Shown: positions 1 through 5,621 of the stretch, piece after piece
Position numbering within the stretch: the first letter of the stretch is position 1
How the letters are laid out: each line of letters starts with the position of its first letter
Source of the DNA: Psychrobacter sp.
Lineage (GTDB): Bacteria > Pseudomonadota > Gammaproteobacteria > Pseudomonadales > Moraxellaceae
Assembly: GCA_029264635.1 (NCBI GenBank)
Contig: JARIAA010000043.1
Location: 1 to 8,518 of the forward strand
Length of the DNA: 8,518 nucleotides
Direction of reading: 5' to 3'
Made by a program: the position numbers and the translations under genes
Notes under the pieces: generated by a model
The model's database searches: none
Seen by the model: the letters and a program-made list of their open reading frames with translations, nothing else
Told to the model about the DNA's origin: nothing

Positions 1-342
1 GCTCAGCTGATGGCCGTTTGCTGCCTTGCCGATGGAACCAGTACTATTATCGAAAATATCTTTGAAAATCGCTATATGCACGTTCCTGAGCTCAATCGCT
101 TAGGGGCTTCTATTCAAGTAGATGGTCATACCGCCGTTGTCAGAGGCGTCGAGAATTTCACTGCTGCTCCTGTCATGGCAACGGATTTACGAGCTTCTAT
201 GTCGTTAGTGATGGCAGCATCTGCTGCTGAAGGCGAGAGCCTAATTGATCGTATTTATCATATTGATCGTGGTTATGAAGATGTGGAAAACAAACTACGC
301 GCTTTAGGCGTTAATATTGAACGTGTCAATTCTAATGATTAA
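1..342 (+). CDS. murA: UDP-N-acetylglucosamine 1-carboxyvinyltransferase (MurA), C-terminal part
   Basis: MurA transfers enolpyruvate from PEP to UDP-GlcNAc in the cytoplasm, the first committed step of peptidoglycan synthesis. The gene is cut by the window start: the reading frame is open from base 1 (Ala-Gln-Leu before the Met at 10), so that Met is internal and not a start. About 113 residues remain of a protein that is usually close to 420. The family's C-terminal blocks are all present: the HVPELNRLGA block, then VMATDLRAS, whose Arg (bases 190-192) matches the PEP-contacting Arg of E. coli MurA, then DRIYHIDRGYE and KLRALG. The end with NIERV is normal, so this is truncation by the window and not a broken gene. 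hisG follows after 118 bases, an order common in Moraxellaceae and Pseudomonas. The identification is very secure. Confidence 0.96.
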   Translation, partial: AQLMAVCCLADGTSTIIENIFENRYMHVPELNRLGASIQVDGHTAVVRGVENFTAAPVMATDLRASMSLVMAASAAEGESLIDRIYHIDRGYEDVENKLRALGVNIERVNSND

Positions 343-359
343 TAACGCTAGGCTTTGTT

Positions 360-428
360 TAAGTGGCTGGTACGCAGCAATTGCACTTATTAATTGATGT
401 TATTCTTTTAATCACCTCGCTTAGGTGA
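360..428 (+). promoter_or_regulatory. Two stem-loops in the murA-hisG gap
   Basis: Two inverted repeats lie between murA and hisG. The first pairs TAAGTG (360-365) with CACTTA (384-389) around an inner GCTG/CAGC stem (366-369 and 375-378), with five unpaired bases on the 3' side. The second pairs TCACCT (412-417) with AGGTGA (423-428) over a five-base loop. Neither is followed by a proper T run, although the sequence after the first is T-rich. They could form a weak murA terminator or structure the hisG leader. No open frame rich in His codons, as in a his attenuator peptide, is visible here. Confidence 0.3.
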
Positions 429-460
429 GGTCATCAACCGTACATGGACAAGATGTCATT

Positions 461-1150
461 ATGACTGCACAAACCGAACGCCTATCAAGTAGTTTATTGA
501 ATGAAGCCGATAATGAATTTAATGGCTTAACCTTAGCCTTATCTAAAGGCCGTATTTTAGAAGAGACGATACCATTGTTGCAGGCAGCTGGCATTGAGCT
601 TCTAGAGGACCCTGATGCTTCACGTAAGCTGATTTTTCCGACTTCAAATCCAAAGGTTCGCGTTTTGATTTTACGGGCAAGTGATGTGCCGACCTATGTA
701 GAACACGGTGCTGCCGACTTTGGAGTGGCAGGTAAAGATGTTTTGCTAGAACATGGTGCCAATCATGTCTATGAACTACTGGATTTACAAATTGCCCAGT
801 GTAAGCTGATGACAGCAGGCGTAAAAGACGCGCCGCTGCCAAATCGTCGTCTACGTATTGCGACCAAGTACGTCAATGTCGCCCGAGCTTACTTCGCTAG
901 TCAAGGCCAGCAAGTAGATGTCATTAAGCTTTATGGTTCTATGGAGCTTGCGCCGTTAGTCGGTTTGGGCGATTTAATCGTTGATGTGGTCGATACGTGT
1001 AATACCTTGCGCGCCAATGGACTCGAAGCACGCGATCATATTTGTGATGTCTCCTCGCGTTTGATTGTCAATCATGTAAGCTATAAGCGTAAGTTTGCTT
1101 TACTTGAGCCTATCCTAGACAGCTTTAAACACAGTATTGCTGCTTTTTAG
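461..1150 (+). CDS. hisG: ATP phosphoribosyltransferase catalytic subunit, short form (HisG-S)
   Basis: HisG condenses ATP with PRPP to give phosphoribosyl-ATP, the first and regulated step of histidine synthesis. With the ATG at 461 it has 229 residues, about 70 fewer than E. coli HisG, and it ends without the C-terminal ACT-like regulatory domain. This is the short form, which in known cases works with HisZ as regulatory partner. Visible blocks are LALSKGR (25-31), DPDASRKLIFPTS (50-62), ADFGVAGKDVL (85-95) and the signature block starting at E162 and ending at L183. In that block the family Gly of the T-G-x-T PRPP loop is Cys180 (codon TGT, 998-1000). An in-frame GTG at 425 would add 12 residues, but it lies in a hairpin arm without a ribosome binding site, so I prefer the ATG. 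The site before the ATG is weak too (GGA at 446-448). A strong terminator follows the gene. Confidence 0.95.
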   Translation: MTAQTERLSSSLLNEADNEFNGLTLALSKGRILEETIPLLQAAGIELLEDPDASRKLIFPTSNPKVRVLILRASDVPTYVEHGAADFGVAGKDVLLEHGANHVYELLDLQIAQCKLMTAGVKDAPLPNRRLRIATKYVNVARAYFASQGQQVDVIKLYGSMELAPLVGLGDLIVDVVDTCNTLRANGLEARDHICDVSSRLIVNHVSYKRKFALLEPILDSFKHSIAAF

Positions 1151-1226
1151 GCGCTGTATGCTTTATAAATGTTAAATGCCGATGCTATGAATTATTGATA
1201 ATATAAAAAGTGATGTTGTGAGTTTT

Positions 1227-1278
1227 AAAACCAGTTGGGTGCTGTATGATAGACATAGCATGCTACACTGGTTTTTTT
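1227..1278 (+). terminator. Rho-independent terminator after hisG
   Basis: AAAACCAGT (1227-1235) pairs with ACTGG plus the first T residues (1267-1275), and seven T run from 1272 to 1278. The interior forms further imperfect pairing, including TATG (1244-1247) with CATA (1254-1257), and contains the palindrome TAGCATGCTA (1256-1265). It lies 76 bases after the hisG stop. The A-rich left flank gives a short T stretch on the opposite strand too, but no gene points that way here. It should largely uncouple hisG from hisD. Confidence 0.75.
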
Positions 1279-1286
1279 ACGTTTGT

Positions 1287-1317
1287 TTGTCATAAAAAAT
1301 ACCTGCATAAAGATAAT
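1287..1317 (+). promoter_or_regulatory. Candidate hisD promoter
   Basis: TTGTCA (1287-1292, five of six to the -35 consensus) and GATAAT (1312-1317, five of six to the -10 consensus) are separated by 19 bases, longer than ideal. An alternative pair in the same stretch is TTGTTT (1283-1288) and CATAAA (1306-1311) with 17 bases between. A promoter is expected here because the hisG terminator lies just upstream and hisD starts at 1383. The exact boxes are a guess. Confidence 0.35.
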
Positions 1318-1382
1318 AAATAAACCAACATCAAAGCTTATATCTAGAGATTAATATTTTAGCTTAAACACAGGATAAGGTC

Positions 1383-2678
1383 ATGCGCCAGTTAAGTACC
1401 CAAGATGCCAATTTTGAACAACAGTTAACCGCTTTGCTAGCTTTTGAGACGGTTAATGATACAGAGTTATTAAAAACTGTCGATAATATCATTGCGCAAG
1501 TGCGCCATGACGGTGATAGTGTCGTATTGGCGTTGACCCAGCAATTTGATCAGCATCCTGCAACGACGATGCAAGAGCTAGAGTTATCTAAAGATTCGCT
1601 TGCTGAAGCATTCGATCATTTAGATGCAGCAGTAAAGACTGCGTTAATGACAGCCGCTACTCGAGTACAGACATTTCATGAACGGCAAGTACAAGAGACA
1701 TGGCATTATGAAGATGAGCTGGGCAACCGTCTAGGTCAAAAAGTGACTGCGCTTGATCGCGTTGGTATTTATGTTCCAGGTGGCTTAGCTTCTTATCCTT
1801 CGTCTGTACTGATGAACGCCATTCCTGCCAAAGTTGCGGGTGTTGGCGAGATCATTATGGTGGTACCCGCTCCAAATGGCGTCTTAAATCCACTGGTATT
1901 GGCAGCCGCGCACTTAGCGCAAGTTGATCGTGTCTTTACCATTGGCGGGGCACAGGCGGTTGCGGCATTGGCTTATGGCACCGAAACCATTCCGCAAGTT
2001 GATAAAATAACGGGCCCAGGAAATAAGTATGTGGCAGCAGCAAAACGCGCCGTGTTTGGACAAGTGGGCATTGATATGATTGCAGGTCCGTCTGAAGTAT
2101 TGGTTTATGCTGAAGGCGAGGCCGCCGATCGTAACGATTGGCTTGCCATGGATTTGTTGTCGCAAGCTGAGCATGACCGTGTGGCGCAAGCGATTTTTGT
2201 GACAACCTGTCGCGAGCAGCTTCAAGCCGTGGCTGCAGAGATCGAAAAAGCGTTAGCGGAATTACCAAAAGCGGATATCGCTCGTGATTCATTACAAAAT
2301 CGTGGCGCGCTCATTTTGGTCAAAGACAGACGCGAGGGTATGGCGCTCATTAATCGTATTGCACCTGAACATTTAGAATTATCTGTTGATGACCCTGATG
2401 CGCTGCTAGCTAGTATTCGCCATGCTGGGGCTATTTTTATGGGACGTCATACGCCAGAGGCGATCGGTGACTACTGTGCAGGACCCAACCACGTGCTACC
2501 GACCTCAGGTACGGCGCGTTTCTCATCGCCACTTGGTGTTTACGACTTTCAAAAGAAATCATCCATTATTTATTGCACTGAAGCGGGCAGTAAGCCTTTA
2601 GCAGAGACGGCAGATATCTTAGCGCAGCGTGAGGATTTGGACGCTCATGCGCGCTCAGCACGTTATCGTTATCAATAA
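1383..2678 (+). CDS. hisD: Histidinol dehydrogenase
   Basis: HisD is a zinc enzyme that oxidises L-histidinol to L-histidine in two NAD-dependent steps, the end of the histidine pathway, in the cytoplasm. The protein has 431 residues, the usual length for the family. Every key residue can be placed by comparison with E. coli HisD: zinc ligands Q261 and H264 (LLSQAEHD), D363 (AIGDYCAGPNHVLPTSG) and H422 (LDAHARSARY), and catalytic E329-H330 (IAPEHLEL). The signature GPGNKYVAAAKRAVFG sits at 211-226 and the IAGPSEVLV block at 233-241. AGGA at 1372-1375 lies seven bases before the ATG, which settles the start. A terminator separates it from hisG; hisC follows 74 bases later and is probably cotranscribed. 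Nothing suggests it is damaged, unlike hisC. Confidence 0.97.
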   Translation: MRQLSTQDANFEQQLTALLAFETVNDTELLKTVDNIIAQVRHDGDSVVLALTQQFDQHPATTMQELELSKDSLAEAFDHLDAAVKTALMTAATRVQTFHERQVQETWHYEDELGNRLGQKVTALDRVGIYVPGGLASYPSSVLMNAIPAKVAGVGEIIMVVPAPNGVLNPLVLAAAHLAQVDRVFTIGGAQAVAALAYGTETIPQVDKITGPGNKYVAAAKRAVFGQVGIDMIAGPSEVLVYAEGEAADRNDWLAMDLLSQAEHDRVAQAIFVTTCREQLQAVAAEIEKALAELPKADIARDSLQNRGALILVKDRREGMALINRIAPEHLELSVDDPDALLASIRHAGAIFMGRHTPEAIGDYCAGPNHVLPTSGTARFSSPLGVYDFQKKSSIIYCTEAGSKPLAETADILAQREDLDAHARSARYRYQ

Positions 2679-2701
2679 TAGTGTCTAATCATAGTGTCTA
2701 A
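2678..2701 (+). repeat. Tandem 11-base repeat, period 13
   Basis: ATAGTGTCTAA occurs at 2678-2688 and again at 2691-2701, separated by two bases, directly at the hisD stop codon (2676-2678). It looks like a small duplication in the hisD-hisC spacer. No function is evident. Confidence 0.7.
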
Positions 2702-2722
2702 GGTTTTAATATTTACTTTTGA

Positions 2723-2737
2723 TAGCCTATGCGGCTA
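2723..2737 (+). other. Small hairpin before the hisC ribosome binding site
   Basis: TAGCC (2723-2727) pairs with GGCTA (2733-2737) over a five-base loop, ending five bases before the AGGA (2743-2746) that serves the hisC start. There is no T run after it, so it is not a terminator. It might protect the message end or slightly modulate hisC translation; this is inference only. Confidence 0.3.
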
Positions 2738-2752
2738 ATAGTAGGATAACTT

Positions 2753-3835
2753 ATGAGTGAGCAAAAAATAGATAATAGACTGTGGTCAAATACGGCCCGT
2801 AACCTGTCGCCTTATGTTCCTGGTGAGCAGCCCCAGCATGAAAACTTATGCAAACTAAATACCAATGAAAACCCATTTCCACCATCGCCAAAGGTGGCTG
2901 ACGCGATCACTCAAGTATTAGCGCAGCAAGCGGACGAATTGCGCCTGTATCCTGCGCCTGAATCTGACGATTTGCGAGCAGCGCTAGCTCAGCTTTATGC
3001 ACTTGATAGCCATCAGGTATTTCTCGGTAATGGCTCAGATGAAGTATTGGCCTTGATATTTGCAAGCTTTTTTACTAAAGAGCGGCCTTTATTAGCGCCC
3101 GATATCAGCTATAGCTTTTATCCAGTTTACGCACAAACCTTTGGCGTTAATTTGGTGCAGATTGCGCTTGAAAAGGATTTTAGTATCGACCCTGATACGT
3201 ATCGCCAGCCATGTAGCGGCATCATTATTGCCAATCCTAATGCGCCAACGGGACTATTATTATCGTTAGCCCATATTCGTAAGCTTGCCAGCGAGCATCC
3301 CAACGCGGTCATTGTGATAGATGAGGCTTACATTGACTTTGCTCGTATTGATGACGGTAATTCAGACATGCAAGGTTCAGCAGTTAGCCTAATTAATGAG
3401 TTTGATAATCTATTGGTCACGCAAACCTTTTCAAAGTCGCGCTCACTTGCTGGACTGCGCGTCGGTATGGCCTTTGGTAATGCCTCCTTAATCGAATCGC
3501 TAACCCGTATGAAAAACAGCTTTAACAGCTATCCATTAGACAAGTTGGCTCAAGCTGGAGCCACCGCTAGTATTCTTGATCCTGAGTATTTTAAACAAAC
3601 TTGCCAGCAGGTCATAGACTTGCGTGAGTCGCTAACTACTCAGCTAATAGCACTGGGTTATCAAGTGCTGCCATCGCAGGCTAACTTTGTGTTTGCTCGT
3701 CCGCACGATGGTAAGGCCAAAGAGGTTGCTAGCATGCTGCGTGAACAAGGTATCATTGTACGGCACTTTGATAAGCCTCGGATTCAAGAGTTTTTCGTAT
3801 CACCATTGGCACGCAGGAGCAGCATGAGCGTTTGA
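2753..3835 (+). CDS. hisC: Histidinol-phosphate aminotransferase, frameshifted near the C-terminus
   Basis: HisC is a PLP-dependent fold type I aminotransferase that converts imidazole acetol phosphate to histidinol phosphate with glutamate. Family marks in order: NTNENPFPPSP (37-46), GNGSDE (92-97), the NPNAPTG block (161-167), DEAYIDF (190-196), the PLP lysine K228 in TFSKSRSLAGLRVG, and R337 in VRHF. AGGA at 2743-2746, six bases before the ATG, supports the start. The frame as written ends after 360 residues with an unrelated tail (349-360). The normal ending, RITIGTQEQ and onward, is found one frame over from 3796 to 3897. One extra base in the T run at 3791-3795 would restore a protein of about 381 residues. 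The lost Arg of RITIGT corresponds to the substrate-binding Arg near the C-terminus of this superfamily, so the short product is likely poor or inactive. A sequencing error, a real mutation or a slippage site are all possible. Confidence 0.9.
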   Translation: MSEQKIDNRLWSNTARNLSPYVPGEQPQHENLCKLNTNENPFPPSPKVADAITQVLAQQADELRLYPAPESDDLRAALAQLYALDSHQVFLGNGSDEVLALIFASFFTKERPLLAPDISYSFYPVYAQTFGVNLVQIALEKDFSIDPDTYRQPCSGIIIANPNAPTGLLLSLAHIRKLASEHPNAVIVIDEAYIDFARIDDGNSDMQGSAVSLINEFDNLLVTQTFSKSRSLAGLRVGMAFGNASLIESLTRMKNSFNSYPLDKLAQAGATASILDPEYFKQTCQQVIDLRESLTTQLIALGYQVLPSQANFVFARPHDGKAKEVASMLREQGIIVRHFDKPRIQEFFVSPLARRSSMSV

Positions 3836-3897
3836 TTGGGGCACTACAAATGCTGCAAAATCAAAATAATAGTGCCGATAATGTGACTATTCATTAA
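3793..3897 (+). pseudogene. hisC: Displaced C-terminal segment of hisC, in the -1 frame
   Basis: Read from the third T of the run, this stretch gives F, then RITIGTQEQHERLIGALQML, then an Asn-rich end with VTIH and a TAA at 3895-3897. That is the standard ending of HisC (compare LRITVGT in E. coli). It has no start codon or ribosome binding site of its own that fits, so it is part of hisC and not a separate gene. The codons look normal, with no stop, which suggests the shift is recent or artefactual. Confidence 0.85.
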
Positions 3898-3921
3898 TTT
3901 TTAACGATATTACTGCGCTTG

Positions 3922-3959
3922 CTGTCTTCTCTCAAGTGAGTTTTATTGAGTCAGGACAG
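3922..3959. repeat. Interrupted inverted repeat between convergent hisC and pabB
   Basis: CTGTC (3922-3926) pairs with GACAG (3955-3959), and inside it CTCAA (3931-3935) pairs with TTGAG (3946-3950), with four-base interruptions on each side and a ten-base loop. It spans the pabB stop codon (3943-3945). It sits where a two-way terminator for hisC and pabB would be expected, but neither strand has a T run after it, so termination is unproven. Confidence 0.35.
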
Positions 3960-5562
3960 TAAGCAAATTACCCACTTTATCCAGACATTCTTGATACTCA
4001 GCCGAGCAATTTGACGCAATCGTAATGCCGCCACCCGCCCACAAGCTGACGTGCCCAGTTGTGACATCAGCTTGTAACGTTCGAATAAGCACGTTCCACT
4101 GACCACTACCATCAAAGTTCAGGTAGCCCATGGTGCCGCAGTAAGCACCACGCGGTGCGATCTCTAATCCAGCTATGATTTCGACCGCACGTTTTTTGGG
4201 CGTACCAGTAATGGAACCTGCCGGCAGACTACCAAACAATACCGCTAAAGGATGAACCTCTGGTTTTAGCTCAGCAGTAATAGTACTGACCATATGATGG
4301 ACATTGCTATAGCTTTCAATGTTGAATAACTGTGGCACTTTTACGCTACCCGTTTTGGCGTATTTGCCCAAGTCATTGCGCAATAAGTCCACAATCATCA
4401 GGTTTTCACTGCGGTCTTTATCGCTATCAATCAGCTGCTGTTTATAAGCGTTATCTTGCTCAGTATTTAATCCACGCGGCATCGTACCTTTAATGGGTTT
4501 GGTGCGTACATGGTGCTTGCCCGTATTATCGTCTTTAGTAAAGGTAAAAAACAATTCAGGCGAGCAGCTTAATAGTTCAAAATCTATACTTTCTAAATAC
4601 CCTGCAAACGGTGCTTGAGTGTTAGCGTGCAAACTAGGTAGATAATCTAATAACTTATAATCTACGTTAGGCGCTGTATTATCGTTAGCTTCGCTCAAGC
4701 AACCTTGCCATGTTTGAGTAAGATTAATCTGATAGCAGTCGCCTTGTTGTAGATAGCGCTGAGTTTGGGTAAAGGCGTGCTGGTAGTCGCTTTTTTGCCA
4801 TTTGGCGGTTAATGATAAAGGCGTAAGCGGTGCAAGCTGTAGTTTGGTTGTATTATTGCTAGATAACTGATCATCTAGCGCTTCTAAGTAGTTAATAAGC
4901 TGCGTTATTACTGGTTTTGTATTATTTGACTTGCTCTCTAAGTTAGTATCTTGAATGTTTAATTGCCATGCTACTTGTGGATGGTTGTTGTCATTATCGA
5001 CAGTCACAGGCGCTAAATAAATATCGTAGTGACCCAGCACCGCACAAGGCTGCTCGGCTTGCTCAATACCAGCCTTTGGACTCAATGCTTGCGCGGCAAT
5101 ATCATAACCAATAAAGCCCATTAGCCCATGATGGTAGTTTGGCTCGCTTTTTTCTGCTGCAAAATCTGTGTTGCTTTCATACCTTTGGCTATAAGCAATG
5201 AGCTCATTTTGCCACTCGCTATAGCTCATATTGCTGCTGGTCGTTACCGCACCTTCTGCACTTACAACATTATGGCGCTGGGTTTTTAGCACCTGATAGC
5301 CAGCTGTGGATGAGCCTGCCGTATTAAAAAACACTTGCCAGCTGACTTTGGGCAATAGACCAATGACAGGATACCCCTCATTATTAAGCCAAATGAGTTG
5401 CCACGGGATATCGGCATTTTGCGCTAGCAAATAGCGCTGCAATATCGGCAGTAATTGCGCGGCTGATAAGTCACCAAAACGCCAGCGATTAACGTTAATC
5501 GCTGGCGTGGATAATGATTCGCTTGATGCAAGCGCTTTTTGCGCTTGGATGGATAACGTCAT
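3943..5562 (-). CDS. pabB: Aminodeoxychorismate synthase component I (PabB)
   Basis: PabB uses chorismate and ammonia (normally from the PabA glutaminase) to make 4-amino-4-deoxychorismate, the precursor of p-aminobenzoate and folate. The chorismate-binding domain covers roughly residues 255-537. It shows CYQINLTQ (276-283), CSPELFF (333-339), TKPIKGTMPRG (354-364), DRSENLMIVDLLRNDLG (383-399), the block GSLPAGSITGTPKKRA (444-459) and GAYCGTMGY (472-480). PIKGT with Lys358 is the mark of PabB; anthranilate synthase TrpE has Ala at that place. At 539 residues it is longer than E. coli PabB (453); the extra length is in Asn/Ser/Thr-rich stretches near 100-135, 187-245 and 288-303. The ribosome binding site is weak (GAG, ten bases before the ATG). 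It lies 39 bases after fabB and may share its transcript. No pabA is in the window. Confidence 0.93.
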   Translation of the reverse strand: MTLSIQAQKALASSESLSTPAINVNRWRFGDLSAAQLLPILQRYLLAQNADIPWQLIWLNNEGYPVIGLLPKVSWQVFFNTAGSSTAGYQVLKTQRHNVVSAEGAVTTSSNMSYSEWQNELIAYSQRYESNTDFAAEKSEPNYHHGLMGFIGYDIAAQALSPKAGIEQAEQPCAVLGHYDIYLAPVTVDNDNNHPQVAWQLNIQDTNLESKSNNTKPVITQLINYLEALDDQLSSNNTTKLQLAPLTPLSLTAKWQKSDYQHAFTQTQRYLQQGDCYQINLTQTWQGCLSEANDNTAPNVDYKLLDYLPSLHANTQAPFAGYLESIDFELLSCSPELFFTFTKDDNTGKHHVRTKPIKGTMPRGLNTEQDNAYKQQLIDSDKDRSENLMIVDLLRNDLGKYAKTGSVKVPQLFNIESYSNVHHMVSTITAELKPEVHPLAVLFGSLPAGSITGTPKKRAVEIIAGLEIAPRGAYCGTMGYLNFDGSGQWNVLIRTLQADVTTGHVSLWAGGGITIASNCSAEYQECLDKVGNLLTVLTQ

Positions 5563-5591
5563 AAAATAATAATCTCAAAAATAGTTCTAGC

Positions 5592-5621
5592 ATTATAGCT
5601 GCTAAGCCTCAAACCTTTTAA
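5592..5621 (-). promoter_or_regulatory. Candidate pabB promoter in the fabB 3' end
   Basis: On the - strand, a perfect TATAAT (5592-5597) follows TTAAAA (5616-5621, four of six to the -35 consensus) at a spacing of 18 bases. Transcription would begin roughly 20-25 bases before the pabB ATG. The -35 box lies inside the last fabB codons, so pabB could be read both from here and from the fabB promoter. AT-rich chance matches are common, so confidence is modest. Confidence 0.4.

Noticed and set aside
425..460. GTG at 425 as the hisG start, adding 12 residues
   Set aside because: It lies in the arm of a hairpin with no ribosome binding site before it, and the extension does not resemble HisG; the ATG at 461 fits better.
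3788..3798. Programmed -1 frameshifting as the normal way to make HisC
   Set aside because: The site lacks a full X-XXY-YYZ slippery heptamer, and HisC is not known to need two products; a sequencing error or mutation is simpler, though not excluded.
3943..5562. Anthranilate synthase component I (TrpE) instead of PabB
   Set aside because: The active-site motif is PIKGT with Lys, as in PabB, and not PIAGT as in TrpE.
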